Positions 25,454-35,945 are shown, numbered from the stretch's first letter. The stretch is DNA of 64,000 nt from Gamsiella multidivaricata (GCF_025024155.1 NW_026251763.1:62001-126000), one strand, 5' to 3'. Notes: a model not told the origin generated them from the letters alone. A program made the numbers and translations.

Positions 25454-27023
25454 ATGTCTTGGTACGCACCGAAATCCCGCCATTCATACTTTGCCTCAAC
25501 AACATACACCTCTTGGGACCTCCAAGCCTTCTGCCGAGTATTATTTGATGGAGAGGGCGAAGTGCACACGGTCAAAACGGTACTGCTGCTCTGGAAATCA
25601 GAGCTTGTCTCTATTCAGAATAACAAGTACACTCCATCAAAAGTCCAGCAAGTGATCCCCGCGCTGCTGGAGTCCAAACCGAACAATCACGTCAATGTGT
25701 TGTTCGAGGTTACGAATACGTTGGCGACGGATAAGTTGAGCGTTGACCATGCAGAGGTAAGTGGTGTAGAGCATTTCCCCAAGGCGATATCACTTGTGTT
25801 TATATTGATTTTTTTTCCATTTGTTTATACTCAAATAGAGCTCTAGCAGCATGTTGAGGCGGGTCAGGCAGCTACAAGAGGAACAGGAACAGGAGAATAT
25901 GCAACCAACAGAAACAGCAAAGAGAAAGAAGCCTCGTTTGTTGTCATGGAAAGATTGCTGTGTTGAAGCGTGGCCGAATTCGGATCTTTCGGTGTTCAAC
26001 TTGGTGTCAAGGCGGTTCATGAAACAGCGGCAGCTTGACGAAGCATCGGCGAAGGTACTCAAGGACTCGGTCAAGTGCAAGAGGATATCGATAGCAGCAC
26101 CGGGAAATATGGTGGACCTCATCCATAACTTCAAGCAGCAAACCACGGTAGCCGGACTTCGTGAAGTGCTAAAGGAATATTATGAATTGATGGCATTGAA
26201 GTCTCTTGAAGACACCACGTCCGCACAGACATCGTACATATGGAATAACCTTCAGAACATGTAAGTAACACGATTCCTTCTTTTGGCAGGGCTGGAGTGG
26301 ATATAGTAAAGACCTAACCGCTTGTCCTTCTCTTCTAGGTCCGACGAATGGGTCATGTCATCGTTCGAAGTGAAGCAGCTGGAAGGCTTTTATACGGCAT
26401 TCCTGCATGGCCCTTTGGTCCGCATCTTTCGGCATGTGCCAAAATGTACCATCAAGATGACGGATCCATTAACGCGCTGTGCGAATCTGATCGGTGAGGC
26501 CCTCAAGCCGGATATTACCTTGGTCCACAAGGACTTCTATCTCGAGTTCTTGATTGTCGAATCCAAGCCGAACGGCGGTCGGACAGGAAAGAAGAAGGAT
26601 GTTGCCAAGATTGAGAAGATTATGTCCGGGAACATGAAAATGGCGGATGATCTTCTCCAGCAGCCTCACCTCAAGAAGCAAATACGGGCGTGGGCTATCG
26701 TGTTGTCAGGTAAGATGCTAAAAAAAAGTATAGCGAGGAAAGACGAGACTGGGACCAATTGCGCGCTCTCTTTTTCAAAAACTATAGGACGCGAGGTGCA
26801 GCTACTGGAGGCTTCATTTGTGGAGGATACTGTAATTATCTACAATATCGGCCACTTCAACATCCCACTCACAGAGACGCATATCAAGAAGTTTGTGTCC
26901 GTGTTACTCGCAATGATCCAGCTACAGGAGAGGATTCATCGCTATGTGGAATGGATTGCGGAGGAGGTTGCTGTCCACCCTGTTAGCCCTGCCAACACAT
27001 CCGACTCTGAATTATTTATTTAG
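25454..27023 (+). CDS. Uncharacterised protein with PD-(D/E)XK nuclease-like motif
   Basis: Four exons: 25454-25756, 25839-26260, 26339-26709 and 26788-27023, joined to 443 aa. No named family is recognised. The N-terminal part (about 1-100) is followed by a basic, helical middle with a Lys/Arg patch ('AKRKKPRLLSW') that could be a nuclear signal. The C-terminal half contains 'CANLIGEALKPDITLV' and, 12 residues on, 'LIVESKPNGG'. That Asp plus E-x-K pattern on adjacent predicted strands is the layout of PD-(D/E)XK endonucleases. The tail has 'YNIGHFNIPLTETHIKKF'. An upstream in-frame ATG at 25253 exists but would use low-quality sequence. It sits between the tandem array and transposon debris. 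Function is inferred; it could be an effector-like, mobile-element-derived or host-defence nuclease. Confidence 0.75.
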
Positions 27024-27115
27024 CACTAGCAGAACTGCTCGTGGCAAAAAATAAAATAAAACAGCTTTATTGCACGTTCAGCACATTTCTACAGACGATA
27101 TTTCGGGTATAAACG

Positions 27116-27422
27116 CCTCCCTTCCATCTATGGCGCTATTTTCGACCAGAACCTTGAGGTTGTCTCAGTGTTTACAGCGCGAGAAGCCGACATACAGCTG
27201 TCCAGCACCAAAGACGTGCTGAGGAAGGTAAACACCAACGTAGTCAAGTCTTTGTCCTTGCGCCTTATTAATGGTCATGGCAAACGCAGGCTTGACAGGA
27301 AATGCCGTGACCTCAGGCTGGGCTAAGCAGAATGATCCTTCGATCAACACAGGGACAAGGGCACGATGGGGTTTGGATATGTTTACTATGTTTATTCGAG
27401 ATGGATGCGGGGATAATGTCAA
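27116..27422 (-). pseudogene. Helitron/PIF1-type helicase C-terminal fragment
   Basis: The minus-strand frame contains 'FPVKPAFAMTINKAQGQ' and 'FGAGQLYVGFSRCKH', the last two helicase motifs of PIF1-like helicases from Helitrons (usual form: AFAMTINKAQGQ ... GQLYVALSRV). A stop replaces the next Trp-type position. The following codons still read 'NLKVLVENSAIDGRE', a typical continuation, so decay is recent to moderate. The upstream Rep and helicase core is missing. Confidence 0.82.
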
Positions 27423-27749
27423 GTTACTAGATGAGGTTCTACTAGGGTACGTAGTGCCTCCTTTTATACCGGCGAAATAAACTAGACATCCACGATAATA
27501 ATACCGGCAAAGTGGGACGAGGGGTGTCGGGGGTGTCTAACACGACATCCCTAACCTGTCGTGATCCCTCACTCGTAATGGCGCTATCCGTTCCGGCTCG
27601 GGTCTGTGAGTATAGGTGCGTGTGTGTCTGTATGAAGTATGGTGTGTGTATGAGTAGAAGTCAGGGTGGTTGTCAAGGACAGACAGGTAAGTGGTGAAAG
27701 ATATGGAGGTAAGAGGTAGAAAAACTGGAATGGACAAGGTAGGTGTGAC
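27423..27749. other. Transposon-island filler with TG-rich stretch
   Basis: A TG/GT-rich run is present at about 27600-27660. The right part (27671-27741) is one arm of an imperfect direct repeat. No gene was recognised. Confidence 0.4.
27671..27741 (+). repeat. Imperfect direct repeat, left copy
   Basis: This stretch matches 29985-30057 in the same orientation by eye: shared blocks TGTCAAGG-CAGACAGG, AGATATGGAGGTAAG and ATGGACAAGGTA, with small gaps between. The pair brackets the gag, Tc1 and MITE fragments. It may be a piece of an LTR or of a retroelement present twice. Confidence 0.7.
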
Positions 27750-28340
27750 ATTGCAGACTGGTTCCAGCGGACTTGGCCTTGCAGGGTCGTGAACTCAGAT
27801 ACGTATTCTTGCATGGTTCCTCGTTGCTTGAGGAAGCGGATCTTGTCTTCGGCTTCTTGGACACTCAACTTATCACCATACGCGGCGTCAACGGCACTCA
27901 TGAAGTTGTCATGATTCTCCAGGACTTCTTCGTCGTCGCTGACCTCGCCATTGACTACGGGCGCAAAGTGCTCAAGGGAAAGTCCCCGACACGCAACTCA
28001 AGGCGAAGCTGACGCACTGGGCATCGGCTTCAAACGCTTCCGAAAAGCGCAGAAAGACACCCGAGAGTTTAGCCTTGAAAGCACGGATCGACAGGACCTT
28101 GGCATCGTCATTGAAAGCAGGGGTGAACGGATGCGGGATATGGATGCGGCGATGGGAATATGCAGTAACGGCGGAAGGGACAGGAGCGGAACGCGCAACC
28201 AGCTGTTGGAGAAAGCCTTCAAGCGCATTCATGGAGGTGGCATGCTGCTGCATGGCTTCTTGATTCTGGGCCTGGACCACGTTGACAGTGGTTATGGAGG
28301 GTTTATTCAAGACAATCGGTACAGGAAGCAAGAGATACAA
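27750..28340 (-). pseudogene. Retrotransposon gag fragment (Ty3/gypsy-like)
   Basis: The minus strand encodes 'QNQEAMQQHATSMNALEGFL' and 'AKLSGVFLRFSEAFEADA'. After a one-base frame change near 27970 it continues 'LEHFAPVVNGEVSDDEEV' and 'DAAYGDKLSVQEAEDKIRFL', then 'QEYVSEFTTL', typical of retrotransposon capsid proteins. The start is not clear, the zinc knuckle and pol are absent, and the 3' side stops abruptly at about 27745 where the direct repeat begins. Dead fragment. Confidence 0.78.
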
Positions 28341-28857
28341 ATGATTGAACTAGATAAATACCTCGCGCTCGCCTCTCTACGAAGCAATGCTCACAACGGA
28401 CGCATGATCTAGCTGGGGCCGCGACATGAAACTGGCGCCTAGTGAACTTGATTGGCGTAGATCCGTCCTCCAGGGCCGTAAGAGGTATGCGCGGAATAAG
28501 CACCGTGAAGTCACCGTTAAGAATCTCTGCACTGATGTACAGTGACAATAATATTTGAGTCAATGTTTTTCAATTTCTTCATTCTTCACCTGTAATATGG
28601 GCTGTAGGGCCTCTACAGTCTCCTAAAGCACAATAGGTACTCTCTAGGTAGTACCTGATAAGTGCCTGGCACCCCGAGCCGGCACCGTTCACAGTTGGAT
28701 ATTTATTCGGTATTTGCTGGTGGCTTTGCATTGACTCAATTCTTTCTGTACCTGCTGAAAAAAAAAAAAAAACTACCGGTTCTCCCCGGAAACTACTTCT
28801 TTCTCTCTCTTTTCTTTTCCTAGGCTCCTCCTCCGGTAACTGCAACAATTCAAGACG
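28341..28857. other. Upstream part of a Tc1-type element; no gene
   Basis: A TA followed by CAGTCTCC occurs at 28614-28623, which resembles a Tc1/mariner element end about 240 bp upstream of the transposase ATG. A partner inverted repeat was not found. An A15-type run lies near 28757. Confidence 0.35.
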
Positions 28858-29370
28858 ATGCGAAAGCTAAGCCAAAGCAAGGTCGATTCGATTCGCTCTA
28901 GTTTGCGCGACGGGATGTCCACGAGGGCAATTGCCCATAAGTTCGGCGTATCTCAGTCGTCCGTGAGCAGGCTAGCCAAGCAAATGGACCCAAACATGGT
29001 GCGACCAAGAGCAGGGCGACCAGGCCGAGTTTCGATGGCGACAAGACGACTGATGGTGCGTAATGTAACGAACGGGGAATTGGAAAATGCAGTTCAGGTG
29101 CAGCGGTACCTCGAGCAGGAACTGGACGTCCATATCTCTGTTTGTAGGGTGCGGCAGATCCTTCGAGAGGAAGATTTAACCGCTCAACACAAGATTAAGA
29201 GGCCAAAGTTGACATCTAACCAGATCAAGAAGCGCATGGAATTTGTGGCCCGATATGAGCATTGGACGGTGGAGGACTGGAAACGAGTTCTATGGACGGA
29301 CGAGACAAAAATCAACCGTTATGGCTCCGATGGGACCAAGTGGGTCTGTCAGAGATTTGTATCTCTGTGA
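28858..29370 (+). pseudogene. Tc1-family transposase, truncated after first catalytic Asp
   Basis: A 170-residue open frame carries the paired helix-turn-helix DNA-binding domain of Tc1 transposases ('RSSLRDGMSTRAIAHKFGVS', 'SSVSRLAKQM'), the GRPGR-type hook ('AGRPGRVS') and the first catalytic block 'VLWTDETKINRYGSDGTKWV'. The usual 180 or so residues with the second and third acidic positions are absent. The match ends at about 29345 and unrelated sequence follows to a stop at 29370. The frame has no internal lesion, so truncation is by insertion or deletion rather than slow decay. Confidence 0.9.
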
Positions 29371-29595
29371 TTGGACGGTGGTCACATGCACAAGACCAGA
29401 GGACTTCGGGCTCTTCTAGAAAAGCCTAGGAGTCCCGTTATCCTAGGTGGATACCCACCTACAGCCAGATCCATCCAGAACACTCTCTTTATTAGTAAGA
29501 CCCAGCTTAGTAATACTCAAGCTGTAGACAACTATAAAAGGACGCGCCTAGTCTAGTTAGTTAGTCAGTCTTGTCTAGTCCTAGTCCCTGTCATA
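29371..29595 (+). other. Possible LTR-like segment
   Basis: From 29347 the sequence starts with TGTCAGAGAT and includes a TATA-box-like TATAAAAGG at about 29533 and CTAGT-rich direct repeats (29550-29585). It might be the 5' part of a solo LTR that broke the Tc1 gene. No target-site duplication or partner was found, so this is tentative. Confidence 0.3.
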
Positions 29596-29809
29596 CAGTA
29601 TGGTGCAAAACTGATTCAATGATGCGATGATTTTTGCGTTGGCACTCGCCTACAAGGAACCAATGCCTCAGCCATCGTCATATTCACCACAAATGTAGCC
29701 CATCCAATGACGAACAGGGCTGCTTGCTTTGGAGCCAGAAGTATGCACACCCATTGCTGCATGACGATTGTGCCATCCGTCATCATTGAATCAGTTTTGC
29801 ACCATACTG
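29596..29809. mobile_element. Mariner/Tc1-type MITE, 214 bp, perfect 29-bp inverted repeats
   Basis: The ends 29596-29624 and 29781-29809 are perfect reverse complements of each other (29 of 29 bases; outermost CAGTATGGTGCAAAACTG). TA dinucleotides flank both sides (29594-29595 and 29810-29811), the hallmark target duplication of Tc1/mariner insertions. The interior has no transposase. The perfect arms suggest recent insertion and a transposase elsewhere in the genome. Confidence 0.93.
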
Positions 29810-29984
29810 TACATACCATCCTCCATTGGCTGCTTCACCTCGAGAGGCAATTCCTATTCCTAAGACTCGCATGTGTATGATGAAGGAAGGAAGAACTCAT
29901 GTTTTATTACAAAACAAAGATGATATTTATACTGCTGGGAATCATGTGCTTAACAATATGTATTTGGATGTCGTGGGCGGATCC

Positions 29985-30057
29985 TGTCAAGGTCAGACAG
30001 GCAAACGATGGGAGATATGGAGGTAAGTGAGGTAGAGTAACTGGGATGGACAAGGTA
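29985..30057 (+). repeat. Imperfect direct repeat, right copy
   Basis: Counterpart of 27671-27741, same orientation. It follows a GTCGTGGGCGGATCC block not seen next to the left copy. Confidence 0.7.
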
Positions 30058-30315
30058 AATGGTTCTATAATAAAGCTACTGGGTATTTATACATATTTTA
30101 CAAGGCATGGATTGTTAAGCAGAATAGCCAGAAAGGAGACAAGGACGGTTAATGGAGATGCAAGGTGGCGCCGGGCGAGAGGGTATGGCGTCTTTATCAA
30201 ACGCGAAGGCGATGTGGCTGCGATCAAACATTAATCCGCCGTGAGACGCGACAGAGCAAAAGATCAAACGTAAACAAGATCTCTTTTGTTCTCTCACTTG
30301 CACCTTCACGATAAA
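30058..30315. other. Intergenic, 3' flank of the small repeat-protein gene
   Basis: No coding or repeat structure was recognised. Confidence 0.4.
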
Positions 30316-30919
30316 CTATGGCACGGTTCGTGATAGGAACGCGGCATTCTTTGGCAGACATCTCCCACTCGAGGGACTTGAGTAGTAGCCAGAAGGAACG
30401 GGGCCGTGGATCTCAGGGATAGGATGGAGTTCGACCATCCGACCCTTGCCTTTATCCACTTTCTGGCGCTTGCGCTTATCCAACTTCCAGGGCTTAATCT
30501 CCTCCTCTTCCGAGACGTCGGTGTTCTTGTGCTTTATTGTAGATGTGCGAACTGGACGATTCTTCTTCTCTTCGGAAATGCTAGCCCTCTGTCGCGTCCT
30601 TGGGGAAGTACAGACAGCAGGGCCCCTCTTCTCCTCCAGGACGTCAGTCTTGCGCCTGGTTCGAGATACACGAACAATCGGAAAGGCGATTTTCGACTGT
30701 TCATTCTCAATGATTGGACTTGATGGAGCACCGCTGGGTTCGTAAGGTGAAAACAAAAGAAAAGGAAGAATGAGATGAGCATATCTTAGACTAAGTATTC
30801 ACTGTAGTTGTTACGATGCGAAATGAGCGAGCGACATGGTGACATGAAATACCTTTTCGGGTATACGTAGTAGTTCTGACGGTTTCGCGGCTTTTCTTGC
30901 ACTTTTCGCGCTTGGGCAT
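30316..30919 (-). CDS. Small basic/acidic repeat protein, unknown function
   Basis: Two exons, 30919-30867 and 30733-30316, give 156 aa. The first exon is very basic ('MPKREKCKKSRETVRTTT'). Exon 2 contains three imperfect repeats of about 22 residues with the pattern [P/R]-V-R-x-S then a basic stretch, T-D-V (or equivalent) and S/L-E-E-K/E ('RRKTDVLEEKRG', 'RQRASISEEKKN', 'KHKNTDVSEEEE'), and a Lys-rich patch 'LDKRKRQKVDKGKGRM'. It is probably nuclear. The donor chosen (AC before GTATAC) keeps the repeat frame; a donor 14 bp downstream would give another frame. No family is recognised. Confidence 0.5.
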
Positions 30920-32344
30920 GTTGTAAGGATTTCAGAGTGGTATGGTGGTAAGCGGCGGTGATAGAGACAGACAGAGAGAGAGAGAGGATGAGAGAGGAAG
31001 ACAGAGAAAAGAATATTTTTATTTTTATTTTTCTGGCTCTCGCAAGTTACTTACTTTCTTATCAGTTCATGTACAGTAGACTATTAAGAACCTTCAGGGA
31101 AAAGTACCCAAAAGACGCGTTAAAAGCAGCAGATCGGTCAACATGAGTACGGCGGCTGTGAGTGAGAAAGCCATGGAGGCGATTATGGCTCAGAAGCTTT
31201 TCATGTAGCCATAACCCTGTGAAGGTCGATAATTGAGACAGAATGGGATAATGGCACTGATGGACAACGCGTCTACGACCTGAGGTCGGGAAGAAGAGAA
31301 TGAAAACGAATATTATCAGATCGTATCTGTATCTGTATCTGTATCTGTCGCTCTTTTGCTTTGGTGGCAAAGGCAAGTATCTTGAAGAGGCGCAGTGATG
31401 AGGCTAAAGGCGATGCTGTGCAAAATATGACGCTCCAAAAACGGGAGAGCACGCAGAGATCACGGCCAGTCCTCCATCTGACCCGGCGCCGGCACCTTGA
31501 CCGGCTCACTCCAATGGTCTGTCTTCAGATCATATCAATCTGAGTACTCCAACAAAAAAATGAACAATGTCCCATATGCAAGGAAACATACACCGGACAC
31601 CAAACCTGAGGGACAATCACGTCGGTAAGGACACTGTTACTTTTCACTCAACAGGTATCACAGAGTTGCATGCTATGAATAGCGCCCCCACCGTGAAGAT
31701 GAATCCAATCACCAGCGGTAGGGCGCGATACTTTGGTTCTTCAGTTCGTCAGATTCCACAGGAACATCATTCTGCAATGCACCCATTGCCTCACGATGTT
31801 GTATCAACTGTTTCCTGAGACACCCTCGCCTGATATCTTGAAAGAAAAAAAATCTACCGAGTCTCTGCTCTTGCTTCGTAGAACTACCCAATGTATGGTT
31901 ATTGGTGCTGTCGGCTTTTATTTTATTTTATTTTTGGGGTCAAGGCTGCAGAGGAAAATGAGACGACTTTTCCTTTTCTTGATTCGGAAATTCAGGGACA
32001 CATGTCGCTGAAAGTTGTTTGTTCTACTTAAAGTTTGCTCGCTGGAAGTCAAGGATAGGAGATCAAGGTGCTCCACCTAGCGACGAATCACTATTGTCCT
32101 CAGCAAATGAAAGAAAAAATCGGCGTCTTCAACCATTGCAATTTCGACTGTTTGCAAATGTGGGGAGGGCACTAGACGCAAGCAGCACATAAGATGCTTC
32201 CGCGAGCATCCTCGATAATCATTTTGTCCGGTTTCTCGGACGCTTTTTGTCAAGAGGTAACAATCACTATACAACAATATCTGTAATTAGGTATATTTAT
32301 TCGATGTGAAATACTCGCTGGTTGAAGAAAACTGTTCAGGCACT
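30920..32344. other. Long intergenic region, no gene recognised
   Basis: It contains a short AGAG run (30970-30985), four TGTATC-type repeats (31325-31349) and a short 21-codon frame from ATG 31143 that ends at a TAG. Several frames of 60-90 codons exist but none looks conserved. Confidence 0.4.
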
Positions 32345-34217
32345 TTAAAGATCATAGATTGCAGTGTACTTGTTTGTCAAGTACTCAACATAAAGATTGC
32401 TGTCCAAGGATCTGCCCGTCAAGTCCTTGATTAAATCATCTCCTGACTCTCTCAACGAACCCTGTTTGTGAATGTTTTCGTTCAACCACTTCTTTAACAC
32501 ATGGAATTCGCCCTTGACCAGATGCTCATCCAAGCCGGGGATCGCCTCCTTGGCAGCCTTGAAGATCTGGACCGCGTAGATCGATCCCAAGGTATAGGTG
32601 GGAAAGTAGCCGATCAGCCCGACAGCCCAGTGAGTGTCCTGCAAGCATCCCAAGCGATCTTCTGTGACATCTAAACCAAGGTACTCTTTCATCTTTGCAT
32701 TCCAGATGCTGGGGATCTCCGCGACGGTAATGTCACCTTCGATCAGGGCCTTCTCGATCTCGTAGCGGAGGATAACATGCAAGGGGTAGGTAACCTCGTC
32801 GGCCTCAATGCGGATGAAGCCAGGCTTAACTTGGTTGAAGGCGTTGTAGAACTGCTCGGGCGTCACACTCTGGAGATTCTCGTGGGAGGGGTCCTGGAAC
32901 TGCTCCTTGAGAAGAGCAAGAGCGTAGGTCCAGAAAGGCTTGCTCAAACCGACCATGCGCTCCCTAGAATAGATACATGTCATAGAGAAGAATGAAAGCA
33001 AGATAGATGATCGGTTTTAGCGAACTTGGTTCAACACTGGGCATTTGAATAAGACCGTGACATACCAGAGCAAAGACTGCGACTCGTGGACACCCAAGGA
33101 CAAGGCCTGAGAAACAGGGAGGCCAGCATACTCCTGGTTACGGCCCTGCTCGTACAAAGAGTGGCCAGTTTCATGGATAGTGCCGGTAATACCCTCCTGA
33201 AGGTAATCGACCGTGTAACGAGTGGTCATGCGGACATCCAGAGGATCGGGACCGCCAGTGAAGGGGTGGGTCGAGACATCGAGACGACCAGCATCTGTGT
33301 CGAATCCGATCTCCTTGGCAATGCGGTGCGAGAACTCGGCCTGCTTCTTGACATCAAAATTGCCCTGGATAAAGCTGTCGTCGTGCTGGAAGTTCTTAGC
33401 CTTAATCTTAGCAATCAAGGGGACAAGATTCTGCTTCAGGTCCGCAAACAAGCCCTGCAGCTGCTCATCCTTGAAGCCAGACTCGTAGTCGTTGAGCAAG
33501 GCCTGGTAGTAGCCCTTGTAGCACTCGTCACCTTCCTTGAGGCCCAAGCTGGCGCGAGCCTTCTCGTTGATTTTGCGAGCCTCTTCACAGACACCGCCCT
33601 GAATCTTGTAGCCGACCTTCTGGCGCAAAATCTTGATGTGCTGCTCCAGAAAGGGTGCAAACTTGGCGTAGTTTGATTCCTTGCGAGCCTCGGCCCAGGC
33701 GTTGACAGCCTTAGAGTTGAGGGCGGCACCTTCCTGGACGAGTTCCTTGGGCAAGACGGTCTCCTCCCTATAGCTCTTGTTCATAAGACGGATGTTGGCG
33801 CGCTCATAGGGATTAAATTCTTTGGAGAGGTCGCGCTTCTGGATCTCCTCGAGAAGGGACCCCAGGATAGGCGAGGTTGCGGCCTCATGGCACAAACCAG
33901 CCACGACTCTCAACTATAGAGCATTGGAATTGAAAACCAACAGGTCAGTCAACGGGGCCAAGGCTCAATTGAGAATGAAGCGGGAGAGATAGGTATCGGA
34001 TGAAAATATGGTAGATGGTTTTTACCTGCTCAGCGCGAATGTCGGCAGCCTTGGGAGGCATCATGACTTCCTGGTCCCAGGAAAGGAGGCCTCCGACACC
34101 CTGTAGATAGCCGAGATCCTTGACACGGGTAGCGAGCTGATCATAGAGCGAGCGAGCGGACTCGGAGCTCAGTTCGGCGGAGGTCTTGGCGAGGACGGTC
34201 ATGGTGGATCTTAACAT
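32345..34217 (-). CDS. M32 metallocarboxypeptidase (Taq carboxypeptidase family)
   Basis: Three exons: 34217-34026, 33913-33066 and 32963-32345, joined to 552 aa, close to the usual 500 or so. The zinc motif HExxH is present in 'GTIHETGHSLYEQG', and the downstream 'GVHESQS' gives the third ligand block; 'STHPFTGG' and 'RMTTRY' are also family hallmarks. M32 enzymes release C-terminal amino acids and are common in bacteria, archaea and some protists. They are patchy in fungi, so an old transfer is possible, though three introns-and-exons structure and codon use look host-like. No signal peptide; probably cytosolic. Confidence 0.94.
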
Positions 34218-35199
34218 GCACTATTGGGGGTGAGGTGGAATGGGAGAGAGATGAGTAATGGTGCTCCTGCTGTGGGAAGAAAGGGAGGAAGTGGGGGATG
34301 AGGGACGAAGAGAGAGACATACGGACGAGTATTTATAGTCGCTAGGGACTGAAAGACGTGAAGGAGTGGTATGGATGCGGGCGTGGAGAAGGAATACGGT
34401 TGCTGTCTACTGTGTATTGTGCCCTGAATTGGGTTTGCTTGTGCCTGACTTTCATAGAATTGCTCAGTGGGAACATGTTGCAGCCAATCAGATTTGAAGG
34501 TTCGTCTCAACAATCCATTCCCCCTAGAACTTCACCGGATATGGCAGGCATCTGTCGCTTTTCCCTACTTCTTGGCTTCTCTTGGATACGCCAAGACGCA
34601 GCATTCACTACTGTAACGGGCATCGCGACCGTGCATAATGCAGCCTACGCTGGACGTGCCAAGGGAGAGTGGACAATCTGCTGGCTGGCCTGCTTTTTAC
34701 ATTCCGACGAACAAAACGACCAGCAAAATAATAATACGTCCACTCAGGAGAGCAATTACGGTCCATGTAGCATAACTATGGCGAATACCTGCGGATGCAG
34801 TCTGCTGACCATGACTCTGCGCTCATGTGCCGGTTAGACCAAGGTACTCAAATTGTCGCGTTTAGAAGCCGCACCCCGGTACTCGCCTTAAACCACACTT
34901 CAAAGAGTATGGTAAAATACTTTGAGATATGAGTTCGCTCGTCCAGCTGTGCCATGTTTCAATTGGATAGGTCAAACAAGATTTTCAGGACCTCTTCAAT
35001 TGAGCTCGTGACCGCCCTTGCAGACCATAACAAACAACTTTGAAGAAAAAAAAAAAGTTGCCCTCTGCTCAGCTCCACCTCCATCCGCAGCTCCCTATAC
35101 CATCCAAAAGCAAACAGCTTCTCAACGCATCACAACGTACATTCGTACACGTTTACTCCTTCCACTCGACATATTAAAGACACTCAATAATATCACACC
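34218..35199. promoter_or_regulatory. Divergent region between M32 peptidase and DUF2039 gene
   Basis: 982 bp between start codons. The right end (about 35060-35190) is C/T/A-rich, typical of a fungal leader. No conserved frame was found inside. Confidence 0.45.
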
Positions 35200-35945
35200 A
35201 TGCCTGAAGGAGTATACGAGCCGAAGAAGAGCTCGAGCCGCAGGGGCGGCGCCAAGAAGGGTGCCCAGGCCCACAAGAACACCTACGCTTTCCACGCCAA
35301 CAAGAGCTCCAAGATTACAAAGAAGATCGCCTCCATGCCTGTAGGCGGCCTCTGCGAGAAATGTGTTGAAGTTATTATGTGGCGCAAGAAGTTCAAGAAG
35401 TACAAGCCCTTGACCACCATGAAGAAGTGGTACGAAACCGTTCCTCTCTTGTTCTTTTGTTCAACTCAACGCTTCTGAGATCGTTCTTTTCATCGAGAAT
35501 CAAGGGTTGGCCACTAGAATACTTCTAACATGTTTAAATGATGTTCTTTTTGTCAACTAGCGTCAATTGCGAGCAAAAGGCGATCAAGGACGCATATCAT
35601 GTTATATGCGACAAGTGCGCGGGAGAAAAGAACGTCTGCGCAAAATGCCTAGAATCCCGAGAGATTGTTCCTACCAACATCAAGACAGAGAAGGAGATCG
35701 TCCAGGAACAAGTCGAACTCGAGAGACTGCTCAGTGGAATGACAGAGCGTGAACGCAGGAGTTACCTCCGACAGATGGAACGCAAGAACAAGAGAGGAGG
35801 TCAGGATGAGGATAAGGACGAGGGCGAAGACAATGACTCGGACGACGACAGCTCGGACGAGGAGGACGAGGAGGACGAGGAGGACGATTCAGAGGATGAT
35901 AGCGAGGATGATGCGGATGAGGGAAGCGAGGACGAGAAGAAATAG
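35200..35945 (+). CDS. DUF2039 (C9orf85-like) zinc-ribbon-like protein
   Basis: Two exons, 35200-35429 and 35561-35945, give 204 aa. The N-terminal 'SSSRRGGAKKGAQAHKNTYAF' and the cysteine pairs 'LCEKCVEVIMWRKKFKKYKPL', 'CVNCEQKAIKDAYHVICDKCA' and 'CAKCLESREI' are the conserved core of the C9orf85/DUF2039 family, which has no settled function. Eight cysteines in CxxC pairs suggest two zinc sites. The C-terminal third is an Asp/Glu/Ser acidic tail typical of nucleolar or ribosome-linked proteins, which is an inference only. Confidence 0.9.

Noticed and set aside
26339..27023. A continuous reading of the last two exons of the PD-(D/E)XK-like gene without the intron at 26710-26787
   Set aside because: That intron happens to be in frame, but it has a GTAAGA donor, a TATAG acceptor and an insertion-like sequence, so splicing is preferred.
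31325..31349. TGTATC hexamer run as a telomere-like sequence
   Set aside because: Only four units, not a telomere motif, and internal to the contig.
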